In this document: positions 1 through 9,863 of the stretch, piece by piece
How positions within the stretch are numbered: the first letter of the stretch is position 1
Layout of the letters: the number at the start of each line of letters is the position of its first letter
NCBI GenBank assembly: GCA_007827375.1
Contig: VISH01000001.1
Span: forward strand, 992,001 to 1,056,000
Direction of reading: 5' to 3'
DNA from: Alteromonadaceae bacterium 2753L.S.0a.02
Lineage (GTDB): Bacteria > Pseudomonadota > Gammaproteobacteria > Pseudomonadales > Cellvibrionaceae
DNA: 64,000 nucleotides
Position numbers and translations under genes: made by a program
The notes under the pieces: model-generated
What the model saw: only the letters and a program-made list of their open reading frames with translations
Databases searched by the model: none
Told to the model about the DNA's origin: nothing

Positions 1-1
1 T

Positions 2-163
2 GAATCCCTGCTATTTTACAGTTTGTTTTTAGTACGCAACCTCCTTGCGCTTGCTGCTCTGGAAAGCTACTCGCTAAGCACCGTATTATTTCCTCTGGCC
101 ATAGCCGCAGCCTGCGCGCTGCTTATCACTCTCATTTGGACACAACGACAACGCCAACTATGA
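2..163 (+). CDS. C-terminal fragment of a membrane protein
   Basis: An open frame enters from the window edge and ends at a TGA at 161-163, giving about 53 residues. It holds two hydrophobic stretches: one near the start (LLFYSLFLV) and a long one ending LLITLIWTQ, followed by the basic tail RQRQRQL typical of a cytoplasmic end. The stop overlaps the ATG of the next gene in an ATGA arrangement, so the two are probably translationally coupled. The family cannot be recognised from this piece. Confidence 0.6.
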   Translation, partial: ESLLFYSLFLVRNLLALAALESYSLSTVLFPLAIAAACALLITLIWTQRQRQL

Positions 164-561
164 AAATTCACACTGCCAATTGCTGTTGCGGTGCCTGTAA
201 CATCACCGTGCAGGAACAACCCGAAATGATTTCAGTATGCCATTGTAATAATTGTAAAAAACGCACCGGTAGCGCTTTTGGTATCTCAACATACTTTGAA
301 AAAGAAAACGTCACTCAGATCAGTGGGCAATTCCACTGTTACCGATTGCACCACAAAACTCAAAATCACGACCAGCAGCGTTACTTTTGTAAGAACTGCG
401 GTACAACACTCTATTGGAAAATATCAACCCTGCCAAACCTGATAGGCATCGCCGGTGGCTGCTTTGAAGATCCCGATTTTTATAAACCAAAGCACTCAGT
501 GAGTCACAGCCAAAAACTTCCTTGGGTGAGTTTGCCGGAGAGTTGGGATTGCCATCATTAA
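160..561 (+). CDS. GFA family (CENP-V/GFA) zinc-binding protein
   Basis: This is a 133-residue protein with the cysteine pattern of the GFA family (PF04828, named after glutathione-dependent formaldehyde-activating enzyme). Visible motifs are CCCGAC near the N-terminus, CHCNNCKKRTGSAFG in the middle and FCKNCGTTLYW towards the end, which are the expected zinc-binding cysteines. The ATG at 160 is chosen because it overlaps the upstream stop (ATGA) and the family motif begins right after it; a TTG at 136 would add eight unlikely residues. Members bind zinc and often glutathione, but the substrate of most bacterial paralogues is unknown, so no reaction is assigned. Confidence 0.85.
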   Translation: MKIHTANCCCGACNITVQEQPEMISVCHCNNCKKRTGSAFGISTYFEKENVTQISGQFHCYRLHHKTQNHDQQRYFCKNCGTTLYWKISTLPNLIGIAGGCFEDPDFYKPKHSVSHSQKLPWVSLPESWDCHH

Positions 562-571
562 GGGGCCAATT

Positions 572-601
572 AAAAAACCGTGTAGTAGAACACGGTTTTT
601 T
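572..601. terminator. Bidirectional intrinsic terminator
   Basis: A perfect 12-bp inverted repeat (AAAAAACCGTGT / ACACGGTTTTTT) surrounds a 6-nt loop. It has an A-tract on one side and a T-tract on the other. It lies between the convergent GFA gene and S9 peptidase gene and can terminate both. Confidence 0.9.
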
Positions 602-617
602 ATGGCGATGAAATCAA

Positions 618-2585
618 TTATTTTTTTAGCTGCTTGTTGATAAACTCAATAACGGCTTTAAGCCCCGTCATACGGGCCGCCGCTGTGTCTATGGTATGGT
701 TTTCTTCCTCTAACACAACAGTTTCGACTTTTCTCCCGGCTTCTTTGAGATTTTTAAACATACGCTTCGAGTGATCTGGCGAAACCCGACGATCATTCTC
801 GGAATAAAGTAATAACACCGGAGCTTGAAATTGTGCCGCATGGTGAGCAGGAGATATCGCTTCTAGCGCCTGTTTATCTTTAGCATCAGATACAGAACGT
901 TCGATATAGCGTCTGCTTTCGCTGTAACGTCGGTAAAATCCGCTTTTATGCTCGTTCATGAACAGTGGAATATCTGCCAGCCCGTTACCTGATACAACAC
1001 ATTTGTACAACTCTGGAGTAAAGGCACCTCCAGCAAGTGCAGCATAGCCCCCATAACTTAAACCAAAAATACAAACCTTATCTTCGTCTGCAACGCCCTT
1101 TTCAACAAGAAATTTCAAGGTATCCGTAATGTCGTCCTGCATTTTATTACCCCACTCACCGAAGCCCGCCTCAAGGTGAGACCAGCCAAAACCATCAGAG
1201 CCTCGAAACTGTGGCTGAACGACCATATAGCCTTCGTTAGCCAAAGCTTGTGCTATCCAGTCGAACATAATACGGTCGTGAGCTTCTGGTCCACCATGCG
1301 GAAAAATTACAACCGGCAAGTTTTTTAAAGCGCTAACCTTATCACGAGGAATCGTTAGTAACGTCGGTATTTTTAAGCCATCTCGTGCAGTAACCGCAAT
1401 ATTCGCAATAGGATGAATATTCTCTTGGCTAATATTCGGATACTGCGAACCAAGGAAAGACTCCTCCCCCTTTTCATTTATCAGATAATAGTCACCAGAC
1501 GAGCTGGGCCCTGAGACAAAAACTAAGAGCGATTTCCAATCCTTAGACCAGGCATGTAGAAATACCGAATCTTTCGGAAACTTAGCCAACACTTTTTGCA
1601 AAATGTTATCGACTTTGTCATCTATAAGTTTATAGCTTGGGTTAAACCCGGAATACCGCACACCGTAAACAACGCGATTAACATCGGATATCACCTCCTC
1701 AACGCCCTTATCTTCTCGATTTACTGTTGATTTCGTTAACGAGCCGTCTTTAAGTGAAAGGGTATAGTACTCCGAACGATCAGTTTTCTTCGAATATGCT
1801 AATACCACTAAATTCTTATAATCTGGAGTGAGCCCAACAGTTGAGAGAGTCATCAATGGTGTTTGTTCGCTATATATTTCCTTCCAGCTTGAGCCTTTCT
1901 TAACAAGAATTCGGTGTTCCTTCTTATGGTCGTAATAGAGCTCCTGTACAAGGGCCTTACCATTTTTTCCCATAAAATAATCGATAGTTTCTTTAAAACC
2001 TTTTTCCGCACGCTTAGGGCTATTTGGAGATGACAGATCCACCCGCATCAACGCCAGATTAAAAGGACCACTCGAGGCAACATAATGAGCTGAATAATCC
2101 ACGTTCGGATCTATCCAAGCAGGCATCAACGCCTCCTTACCATCGGGTGTAATCCCAACAATACTGCCCAAATGGGTTTGCCCCGTATAAATCCGGTCGC
2201 CGGCACGTAGCATTTGTTCCAACTTACCTGTTTTGATATCCAACAAATATGCGGCTGAGAACTTCAATGCGGGAGAGCCGTCTCCTACCCACTTGAAGTC
2301 TTCAACACGGATAATCACCTGGAAATCACTGATAAAATATATCGCCTCAGGATTAATTTCGGCGAGGTCGACCATATAAACACTTTTCTTTTCCTTCAGT
2401 GAATAAACCACCAATAGGTCTTTACTGCCATCCGATTTGCGAAAAGCAATCTTTTGGCCATCTGGCGACAAAGCAACCTTTGAGAAAGTGGGAACGCGCG
2501 CGTAATCTTCGAGCGTCGGCGTAGCCGCTACTGTCGTGGAAACCACAATTAATACATATAAAACGTTACGGAGAGTTTTCTTCAA
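618..2585 (-). CDS. Exported S9 family (prolyl oligopeptidase-like) peptidase
   Basis: This 655-residue protein has an N-terminal signal peptide (KKTLRNVLYVLIVVSTTVAA). A variable, WD-like beta-propeller region covers about residues 30-400 and a C-terminal alpha/beta-hydrolase domain about 405-655. The catalytic triad is readable: Ser510 in GLSYGGYAA, Asp598 in YSENDRRV and His630 in EENHTID. This order is that of peptidase family S9 (acylaminoacyl-peptidase / dipeptidyl-peptidase branch), which cleaves short peptides near the N-terminus. The start is TTG at 2585, preceded by AAGGA eight bases upstream. The signal peptide suggests periplasmic action. It is monocistronic and converges on the terminator at 572-601. 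Confidence 0.9.
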   Translation of the reverse strand: MKKTLRNVLYVLIVVSTTVAATPTLEDYARVPTFSKVALSPDGQKIAFRKSDGSKDLLVVYSLKEKKSVYMVDLAEINPEAIYFISDFQVIIRVEDFKWVGDGSPALKFSAAYLLDIKTGKLEQMLRAGDRIYTGQTHLGSIVGITPDGKEALMPAWIDPNVDYSAHYVASSGPFNLALMRVDLSSPNSPKRAEKGFKETIDYFMGKNGKALVQELYYDHKKEHRILVKKGSSWKEIYSEQTPLMTLSTVGLTPDYKNLVVLAYSKKTDRSEYYTLSLKDGSLTKSTVNREDKGVEEVISDVNRVVYGVRYSGFNPSYKLIDDKVDNILQKVLAKFPKDSVFLHAWSKDWKSLLVFVSGPSSSGDYYLINEKGEESFLGSQYPNISQENIHPIANIAVTARDGLKIPTLLTIPRDKVSALKNLPVVIFPHGGPEAHDRIMFDWIAQALANEGYMVVQPQFRGSDGFGWSHLEAGFGEWGNKMQDDITDTLKFLVEKGVADEDKVCIFGLSYGGYAALAGGAFTPELYKCVVSGNGLADIPLFMNEHKSGFYRRYSESRRYIERSVSDAKDKQALEAISPAHHAAQFQAPVLLLYSENDRRVSPDHSKRMFKNLKEAGRKVETVVLEEENHTIDTAAARMTGLKAVIEFINKQLKK

Positions 2586-3317
2586 TTTATTTTCCTTATC
2601 GTAATTACCTTAACTATGAGCCCTTAGTTCCGAGGGTCAAACACGCAAAGCGGACCAAATTTTGATCAAAACCGATAGTTTAAGCGGCGCTCTGCTCGAG
2701 TGTCTAGCATCGATTTCATTCTTGTATTTTTAGGCGACGTGATGCTCCGGTTTGGTCCCAACGATATATCCACAAAGTGGAACTCCTGTAAGCCAGAGGA
2801 ATGGCGCTGCATTAAAGTCGCAGGCGACACTTTAAAAGCATCGGTAATAACTTGTGATTAAAATCTGAACACTGCTTGAATCGGAGCCATTTAGCTAACC
2901 ATTCGTCGTCTTAATAAACCGTTTGCACCAATCGCAGCCCAGTCTCATACCGTCTCCTTCTTTTAAGCACACCGTCAAAAAACCAAATTTTCTTGAGTCT
3001 TACAGTATCTGGAGAGCTGACTCACCAACGCCACTGTTTTGCATATTGAACATTACAACTAAAGTTGCAACTAAATCTTTTTTAGGCGCACGGTTCTTTA
3101 TTTGGTCATAAAAATGTACACTTTCCAGCGCACAATCTTGTACTCAGGCTGTTATGCAGCAGTTGTAATGAATCTGTTATAGTTCGCTGCAATTGGGGCT
3201 GTTTTAACGCTTCTAACAAGATGCTACTGGCACGATGCCAGCACAGTTAACCCATTAAGCGTAAGTAGTAAAAGCGCTGTAGGGTATGCATCACGCACTT
3301 ATCTTGGCAGGCATTGT
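2586..3317. other. Long intergenic region without a convincing gene
   Basis: This 732-base region separates two divergent genes. A 62-codon frame at 2923-3111 has no ribosome-binding site or recognisable protein character. Small hairpins are visible: TTAAAGT-CGC pairing with GCG-(AC)-ACTTTAA near 2814-2840, and CTGGCA/TGCCAG near 3228-3242. The promoters of the flanking genes must lie here, but no clear -35/-10 pair could be named. Confidence 0.5.
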
Positions 3318-5519
3318 ATGGAGCATCGCCACCTTACACTCATGTTCACCGATATCGTCGGCTACTCGCGCCTTATGGGCAGCAATCAGGAGCAGACGAT
3401 CGCCATGCTGGAAGACTACCGCCGTATATTGGTGGAAGAGATTGAAAAGCAGCAGGGCACCGTTATCGAATTTATCGGCGATGCAGTATTCGCGCGCTTC
3501 GACACGCCACTCGCTGGCGTAACCGCGGCAGTCGCCATTCAAAAAGCGCTGTTTTCCTTTAATCACTTTCGCGACAAGACCCTCCCCAGACTACAAACCC
3601 GAATTGGGCTTCACGCCGGAGAAGTGGCAACCAAAGATGATGCCGTGTTCGGTGATGATGTAAATATCGCTGCGCGCCTGGAACCCATAGCCGTCGCCGA
3701 TGGTATTTGTGTTTCCGAACAGGTTTACAAAGCTGTAAAAGATGAGATTAAGGAACCTGTACTCTCACTCGGTGTACAGCCCCTAAAAAATATACAGAGT
3801 AAAATCCGCGCATACCTGATTCGCCCCTTGGGAATTGGTGTAAGAATACGCAGCCATTACCTGAATCGTCGCTTTAACGAAAAAGTCGGCGCTTACCGTT
3901 ACGCCATCGCCGCTTCGGTATTATTACTCATTTTTGCGGGTATTTATTACATCCCGCGTTGGTTGGTGCCGGGGTATGATGCAAATTACGTTGAAATTGC
4001 GGATTTTAAAAACTTAAATATAGCAGACGGCTCCCCGGATTACTTTTCTGCGGGAATTACAGACGCAGTCCGGTCACAATTAGCGGACATGCGGGATTTA
4101 TATGTCATCGACGCAAAGGAAAATTTTAACGCTCCAATTTCTCTTGAAGGGAGCGTTTTAAGAATTGGCGATAATTTACGGATTGAATATAGAATTTTTC
4201 GGCAGAACAATAATGTGCAAATTGCAGGCGGAAAAATGGATGGACGTTATCGCGACCTGCTAATTCTACAAGATCGTTTAGTTGGCGAAATTGCGCAATA
4301 CCTGTCGGAAGAATTCGATCTGGATAACTTTAGGCCCGCACCATTGAGCACAACTAACAACATATCAGCTTATGATTTTTATCTAAAAGGTAAACACTTT
4401 CTCGCAGAGTCTGTTTCACACGAAAACTACGACAATGCAATACAAATGTTTAACACCGCTTTAGTACACGACAGTAATTTCGCAGCTGCTCTTACTGGTA
4501 TTTGTGAAGCCTACCGCGGTAAATATTTAATCACTAAAGATACCACCTGGGTCAATAAAGCCGAAGATGCTTGCAGGGAATCTTTATCTATAGATTCCTA
4601 TGCCCCCAAAACACTTGAGCTAACATCGCTTCTCATGGCGGATATCGGCAAACTCGATGGCGCCATAAATCTTTTGCGAGATGCACTTGCCGTCAACCCG
4701 GATTCGGCATATTTAGAAAGCTCATTGGCGAAATTACTCTTTAAGCGAGGCGATGCTACTGAAGCGGAGAATCTGCATCGACTGGCACTATCAACAGCTT
4801 CTGATAATTGGGAAATTATCAATGATTACGCCTACTTTCTATTAAGCACAGGAAAGTATAATGAAGCAATTAATCAATACAAGAAAATTCTTGCCCTCTC
4901 TCCAAACAATTTGTCAGCGCTTCATAACATTGGCACGGCCTTCATATTTGGAAATAATTTTGATAAAGGCGTTAAATACCTGGAGCGCGCCGCAGAAATA
5001 GAACCCCACGCAGATACCTACTCCAATATAGCCAACACTTATTATTTTATGGGGAATATCGAGTCAGCTATAAAATTTAATCAATATGCGCTGCGCTTAG
5101 AGCCTGACGACTTCATTGTGTTACTAGATATGGGAAAATTTATGCTGCAACAAAATAAAAATACAGCAGCAGCCAAGGGATATATAAAGCGCTCGATTAT
5201 GCTAGGTGAACAAGCGCTTGTAGATACACCAGGTAAGGTAGAGATATATCAATATCTATCTATTGCGTATGCTTTATTAGGCAATCTCGATAAAGCTAAT
5301 AAGGTTATAGAAACTGCCATCAATATGGCACCCGACTCATCAGATACGCAGTATTCAAAATTAATAATCGCCATTGCAGAAAACAACGACGCGGCGATAA
5401 TCGATAGTGTGAAACGCTTACTTGAATACGGATATAGCGAGGAATTATTACTCGCAGACCCAAGCTTAAAATCTATAAGAAATAAAAATTACGTCGCTCA
5501 AATTGCCAATTTTCAATAA
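3318..5519 (+). CDS. Membrane-anchored class III adenylate/guanylate cyclase with C-terminal TPR repeats
   Basis: The 733-residue protein starts with a class III cyclase homology domain (about 5-170). Metal-binding aspartates are Asp12 (FTDIVGYS) and Asp55 (IGDAVFARF); the transition-state pair is Asn116 and Arg120 in DDVNIAARLE. A transmembrane segment (about 195-214) follows. Next come a periplasmic stretch resembling the FlgO/TolB-like region of such proteins (about 225-340) and TPR repeats (about 350-700). It should make a cyclic nucleotide in the cytoplasm while the TPR part senses or binds partners outside. At the substrate-specifying positions it has Glu51 (Lys in adenylate cyclases, Glu in guanylate cyclases) and Ala109, so nucleotide preference is uncertain. 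The next gene follows after 34 nt. Confidence 0.85.
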   Translation: MEHRHLTLMFTDIVGYSRLMGSNQEQTIAMLEDYRRILVEEIEKQQGTVIEFIGDAVFARFDTPLAGVTAAVAIQKALFSFNHFRDKTLPRLQTRIGLHAGEVATKDDAVFGDDVNIAARLEPIAVADGICVSEQVYKAVKDEIKEPVLSLGVQPLKNIQSKIRAYLIRPLGIGVRIRSHYLNRRFNEKVGAYRYAIAASVLLLIFAGIYYIPRWLVPGYDANYVEIADFKNLNIADGSPDYFSAGITDAVRSQLADMRDLYVIDAKENFNAPISLEGSVLRIGDNLRIEYRIFRQNNNVQIAGGKMDGRYRDLLILQDRLVGEIAQYLSEEFDLDNFRPAPLSTTNNISAYDFYLKGKHFLAESVSHENYDNAIQMFNTALVHDSNFAAALTGICEAYRGKYLITKDTTWVNKAEDACRESLSIDSYAPKTLELTSLLMADIGKLDGAINLLRDALAVNPDSAYLESSLAKLLFKRGDATEAENLHRLALSTASDNWEIINDYAYFLLSTGKYNEAINQYKKILALSPNNLSALHNIGTAFIFGNNFDKGVKYLERAAEIEPHADTYSNIANTYYFMGNIESAIKFNQYALRLEPDDFIVLLDMGKFMLQQNKNTAAAKGYIKRSIMLGEQALVDTPGKVEIYQYLSIAYALLGNLDKANKVIETAINMAPDSSDTQYSKLIIAIAENNDAAIIDSVKRLLEYGYSEELLLADPSLKSIRNKNYVAQIANFQ

Positions 5520-5553
5520 CTATTAATCGCTACACGTCTATAAGGAGAAAGTT

Positions 5554-6036
5554 GTGGATACTCTGCATGTTATTTTAATACTCATTATAATTGCTGCTTT
5601 TTTTTGGATATTTTTACTTTCTAAGAAAAAAAAGATTGATTCAACCAAAGGAGAAGATGTCAGCACCCAGATGGAAAAATTTCCGGAGGCCAAAGCTTAC
5701 CCAGGTACAGATACCGTTTTCGTGGGGGTCTATGTCGATGAAAGTGGTAACGTTGCGACCACCTCTAATGGTGAACTTGCATTACCTGGTCAAAAAGTTA
5801 TCTATTCAAGTTCGTATGAATTTGAAATCAGATTTAAAAACGACAAATCTCCAGTAGGAAAAATAGATATATGCTCTGGAGATGATGGTATAGCGCTACT
5901 GAAAATCCCCAAAGATATACTTTCTCGAGAAGAATATGTGGATGAATACGAAAAAAACGGCGAAGTCGTATTTAATTATGACATTAAAGTTGGAAATTTA
6001 ACTCTAGACCCACCATTGCGAATCAAAGAAAAATAG
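5554..6036 (+). CDS. Small membrane-anchored protein of unknown function
   Basis: The 160-residue protein begins at GTG with a strong AAGGAGA site seven bases upstream. It has one N-terminal hydrophobic segment (about residues 5-23, LHVILILIIIAAFFWIFLLS), then KKKK, so the remaining ~130 residues probably stay in the cytoplasm (positive-inside rule). The soluble part is acidic and beta-rich and contains CSGDDGIALLKIPKDILS. No family is recognised. It lies 34 nt downstream of the cyclase-TPR gene and a hairpin follows it, so the two form an operon. It may be an accessory of the cyclase, which is inference from position only. Confidence 0.7.
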   Translation: MDTLHVILILIIIAAFFWIFLLSKKKKIDSTKGEDVSTQMEKFPEAKAYPGTDTVFVGVYVDESGNVATTSNGELALPGQKVIYSSSYEFEIRFKNDKSPVGKIDICSGDDGIALLKIPKDILSREEYVDEYEKNGEVVFNYDIKVGNLTLDPPLRIKEK

Positions 6037-6097
6037 TATTTAAAGCATCAGTCGAATTCGACCAGATTACCACTAAAATTTTAGTTATGTCTGTAAA

Positions 6098-6128
6098 CAC
6101 CCCTCACACTTTAAGAGTGTGAGGGGTG
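6098..6128. terminator. Terminator-like hairpin after the cyclase operon
   Basis: A perfect 13-bp stem (CACCCCTCACACT / AGTGTGAGGGGTG) with a 5-nt loop sits 61 nt downstream of the 160-aa gene. It is followed by CTTCATG rather than a T-run, so it may be a pausing or RNA-stabilising structure rather than a classical terminator. Confidence 0.65.
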
Positions 6129-6222
6129 CTTCATGAGCACATGAGAATCGGCTGTCTCATTCAAAAATAGTTATCAAATTTCTCCTCCGTCGCAATAATC
6201 AAAGGCTGAAGAATCATTTGCG

Positions 6223-6228
6223 TATAAT
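6223..6228 (+). promoter_or_regulatory. Candidate -10 box of the CHAT gene promoter
   Basis: A perfect TATAAT lies about 215 bases upstream of the CHAT protein start, in the intergenic stretch 6037-6443. No good -35 hexamer is visible at the right distance (CAAAGG at best). If used, the transcript would carry a roughly 200-nt leader in which no other structure was recognised. Confidence 0.35.
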
Positions 6229-6443
6229 CTTAATGTGGAGATTAACGCGGTAAATAGCTTCGCCATCTGAGTGCCACTTTAAAGTTTTCCCTGCGAGCAT
6301 TCAGATTCGACCCTCCGAAAATACCCTTAGAAGTACCAGCGCGGTCAACATTGCAATTACCCACCCAGCTAACCCCTCCAACAAACTGGTACTGGGGCAG
6401 TAGAGATGCCACAATTGCCTACCACCATGCTGCTTACCCCGTT

Positions 6444-9400
6444 ATGTGTATATATTCCCCTGCCTATCGCTGTTTTTTGTTACCAGCAGTGTTATTGCTG
6501 CTTAATTGTTATTGCAATCTGGTCTATGCCGGCGATAGAACTCCCGCAAACGCGGCTGCAACATTAAATCCACCCAACAGTGAATTAGTCCGGCACTACA
6601 CGCCCTTCACTCTTAAAGATGATGAATTCGCAATTGTAATGGCTGAAGGGTTAAACACCACATTTGGTCTTCACATTGAAAACGCTTATGGCGAAATGGT
6701 TTTGAAAAGCGAACAAAGGGATTTGTTCCAACGTCACAGACTTTTTATCACCGTGGAGCAATGTACGCATTGCATCGCTGTTACAACCACCTGGAATGTA
6801 AACGCTTCGCAACAGGTGGTCATACCTGAGATTACACAGTTTCAAATTCAAAAATCAAAACAACGATACAATATCGAAAAAATTATACGCACTACGCTCG
6901 CAGCAATTCACTCAAATAAGCCCCCATCGGCACAGCAACTCCAATCAAATATCGCTGAAACCAATCAGCTGTGGTTATCTGTTGGGAATACAACAGAACA
7001 ATTAAATAGCGCATTCCTGATTGCTCATGCAATCGCCAACGATGCTGAGGACTCGACAGCCAAGATATTGTTCGAAACGCTCCTCCAAACAGCCCTCCAA
7101 GCCGGTGATTTTTACACACAAGGTTTTGTACTGCTTCATTTGGGGAGCTTGGAGTTCTATAGAGGACATTATTCTACGTCCGAAGCTTATTTTAAGAAAG
7201 CGAGATCCAAACTTCCAGACATCAAAAATAAGGAGCTCGCACAATTTTTAAATGCCAATCTCGCTTATTCCATTGGCCAGCTCGACAATAAAATGGACAG
7301 AGCGCAGCAATCTGAAAAAAATTTAAAAATTGCCTTACAACTATATTATGAATTAAAACGAGCAAATTATATTTCCATTACACTAAATGCCTTGGGCTTC
7401 TCGTATCGAAGTCGTAACCGGTTAGATGAAGCCGCCAGCTACCACGCACTCGCTTTTCGCTACAGCTTACTCACAGGTAGCGATATGTTGACTATGCAAT
7501 GCTTGTATCACCTCGCGATCGACAGTGCCTTGCGGGGCAGGTTTTATTATGCATTGGAACTTCTTAATGATGCGCAAACACTAAATACATCTACACCACG
7601 GCGCCATTGGGAAGCCCACATTTTAGCAGCAAAGGCACGCATTTTTATGGAATTGGGTATGCTGCAAGAGAGTGAACGCACCTATCACCAAGCGACTCAA
7701 CTTTACAAACAAGTTAACGCAACAGCAGATTTAAAAACAGTTTACCTGAATCAGGGAAGACTTTATTCTTTGCTCGGAAACTTTCCACAGGCAAAGAGGT
7801 ACTGGGAACTCGCAGAAGACAAGGACCAGCAATTTACAGGTGGAAAATTCAAACTTCGTTTATTACAAGCCCAGATTAACTCCGAGCTAAACCAGGCCAA
7901 TTATTATGAAGCAGTGAAGCAGCAGCTTGAGTTGATTGATCAATCAAAAAACACAAGCGATCGGTTCTTGCAGGGTGAAAATCTAAGCCAGCTCGCTAAT
8001 TTATATTTGAGACTTAATGACAATGAACAGGCATTACAAACGGCATTACAAGCGATAACTCTGTCGAAAGATAACAGGGATCAATTAACCCTTGCCCAAT
8101 CGAGTTACCAAGCCGCACAGGCTGCATTCGCACTTGGCAATATAGCCCTCAGTACGGAACATGCAAATAGCGCGATCGCTCAGATTGAAAATTTGCGATG
8201 GAGCTTGCAGCAAGATAATTTGCGCCGCGAGTTTTTCGCATTGCAGAGAAGCCTTTACGCACTTAAGATGCGCATTACCTTGGCGGACAATATTAGTAAC
8301 GCCAACAACCATCTGAAAGCACTACATGTTGCGGAAACATTTAAAGCAAGAACCTTATACGATTCCTTGCGCCGCCAGTACGCGAGCCATCCAGCAGCTA
8401 CGGCCGGTTCGCTTTCAGACAAAAATAATATACAACAACTCGTTGAAGAAACACTTCAGCAAATTCAAGCCTTCAATACACAACCCAATAAAACTGGCGC
8501 TTCGTTAAATTTCACACAACTTCAAGATTATATTAAAGCACTACCCAATGATACGGCCGTACTTTATTTTTTTATTGACGAGCAAGATTCGCTAGTGTGG
8601 TGGATATCTAACAGCACGATCAATCTTATAAAATTGCCGGAAAATAAGCTACTTCAGGAGCTTGTTGAGAATTCTTTGCAGGCAGCACTAGAACCAAGCA
8701 TGTCCGTATTTAGCGCTGCCAATCAGAAAGCCTTATTTAATGCCCAAATGGCGCTAAGTCAAAAACTGTTGGGTAAAATCGCTGACCTCGACCAATTTCG
8801 ACACTTAGTTATTATTCCGGATGGACCGCTTCACCGCGTACCCTTCGCTGCGCTGTACAATCCCAAAACGCAGCAACCGCTGCTACTCACTCACACCATA
8901 TCCTACAGTCTTTCATTAGCAAGCGACTATTGGCTACAGGACAACACAAAAACGAGGAACAATACCTCACAGTTGTTGCTTGTGGGCGATCCGACGTTTG
9001 TGAATAGGGATATACAACAACAGCGTGACAAAGCTTTACCGCAATTGCCAGGTACCGCAAAAGAGCTCGCAGCCATTGAGTCTCTCTGGCCTCAAGATTC
9101 TGAAAAGCTACGGCTAGAGGGAGAAAATGCCAGCCGTAGCGAACTGCTCTCGCATGATCTTAGAAAGTTCAGTGTGCTGCATTTTGCAACTCATGCACAG
9201 GTAAATTGGCGCAATCCTGCACTCACCTATCTCGCGCTTGCACAATCGAATGTCGGAAATTCGAACAAACTCACATCGCAGGAAATATCCCAGCTCCGCA
9301 TTGACGCCGATTTAGTGGTACTCAGTGCATGTGAAACCACAGCAGGCAAAGAAATACTCGGCGAGGGCCCTATGGGTCTATCGCGTGCTTTTTTTGACGC

Positions 9401-9617
9401 AGGTAGTAGGCGTGTGGTGGCCACCCTGTGGCCAGTTGCCGATGATTCGTCGGCGTTTCTCATGGAACAGTTTTATACAGCCCTGCTGCGCGACAACAAA
9501 TCAAGCGCATCGGCTCTAAGAGCAGCACAGCTCGCCGTAGCTCGTATTCCAAAATGGAGTCACCCCTACTATTGGGCGGGTTTTGGGTTCTACGGTAAGC
9601 GAAATTCCTGGCGGTAG
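6444..9617 (+). CDS. Exported TPR-CHAT domain protein (caspase-like protease)
   Basis: ATG 6444 is preferred over an upstream TTG at 6351 because it gives a good signal peptide (FLLPAVLLLLNCYCNLVYA), leaving 1057 residues. After a beta-sandwich-like region (about 40-140) come many TPR repeats (about 190-600) and a C-terminal CHAT domain (about 690-1055). The caspase-type dyad is present: His917 in LHFATHAQV and Cys963 in VVLSACETTAG. The downstream RVVATLWPVADDSS and HPYYWAGFGFYG motifs are typical of CHAT. CHAT is a clan CD peptidase fold and the TPRs usually bind the activator or substrate. Placement in the periplasm is unusual compared with cytoplasmic caspase-like effectors such as the type III-E CRISPR CHAT protein. 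Substrate unknown. Confidence 0.88.
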   Translation: MCIYSPAYRCFLLPAVLLLLNCYCNLVYAGDRTPANAAATLNPPNSELVRHYTPFTLKDDEFAIVMAEGLNTTFGLHIENAYGEMVLKSEQRDLFQRHRLFITVEQCTHCIAVTTTWNVNASQQVVIPEITQFQIQKSKQRYNIEKIIRTTLAAIHSNKPPSAQQLQSNIAETNQLWLSVGNTTEQLNSAFLIAHAIANDAEDSTAKILFETLLQTALQAGDFYTQGFVLLHLGSLEFYRGHYSTSEAYFKKARSKLPDIKNKELAQFLNANLAYSIGQLDNKMDRAQQSEKNLKIALQLYYELKRANYISITLNALGFSYRSRNRLDEAASYHALAFRYSLLTGSDMLTMQCLYHLAIDSALRGRFYYALELLNDAQTLNTSTPRRHWEAHILAAKARIFMELGMLQESERTYHQATQLYKQVNATADLKTVYLNQGRLYSLLGNFPQAKRYWELAEDKDQQFTGGKFKLRLLQAQINSELNQANYYEAVKQQLELIDQSKNTSDRFLQGENLSQLANLYLRLNDNEQALQTALQAITLSKDNRDQLTLAQSSYQAAQAAFALGNIALSTEHANSAIAQIENLRWSLQQDNLRREFFALQRSLYALKMRITLADNISNANNHLKALHVAETFKARTLYDSLRRQYASHPAATAGSLSDKNNIQQLVEETLQQIQAFNTQPNKTGASLNFTQLQDYIKALPNDTAVLYFFIDEQDSLVWWISNSTINLIKLPENKLLQELVENSLQAALEPSMSVFSAANQKALFNAQMALSQKLLGKIADLDQFRHLVIIPDGPLHRVPFAALYNPKTQQPLLLTHTISYSLSLASDYWLQDNTKTRNNTSQLLLVGDPTFVNRDIQQQRDKALPQLPGTAKELAAIESLWPQDSEKLRLEGENASRSELLSHDLRKFSVLHFATHAQVNWRNPALTYLALAQSNVGNSNKLTSQEISQLRIDADLVVLSACETTAGKEILGEGPMGLSRAFFDAGSRRVVATLWPVADDSSAFLMEQFYTALLRDNKSSASALRAAQLAVARIPKWSHPYYWAGFGFYGKRNSWR

Positions 9618-9787
9618 ATTAGCTAAACGAACCAAACCTACCTATCAGTCGTCGATAATTGTAGATTAGTGAGATAATTAAGTGGGTTTCAACACCCATT
9701 ATCTGTATCGCTTACTTTAGCACTTGGCGCAATCCATGCGATCGCGGTTTTGCTTATCAGCCAGCCTAAACAAAATTGGCATAATTA

Positions 9788-9815
9788 TTGTTTCCAACCT
9801 GTAGTTTTTTATAAG
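9788..9815 (+). promoter_or_regulatory. Candidate sigma-70 promoter for the 215-aa gene
   Basis: TTGTTT (9788-9793) and TATAAG (9810-9815) are separated by 16 bases, about 50 bases upstream of the ATG at 9864. The hexamers are imperfect and the call rests on spacing and position. Confidence 0.35.
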
Positions 9816-9863
9816 GGCTAGTACTTTCACTGTGTAAACTATTTCAAAATAAAGGTAATTACT

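Noticed and set aside
2923..3111. 62-codon frame in the 2.6-3.3 kb intergenic region
   Set aside because: No ribosome-binding site, odd composition and no similarity to a known protein type.
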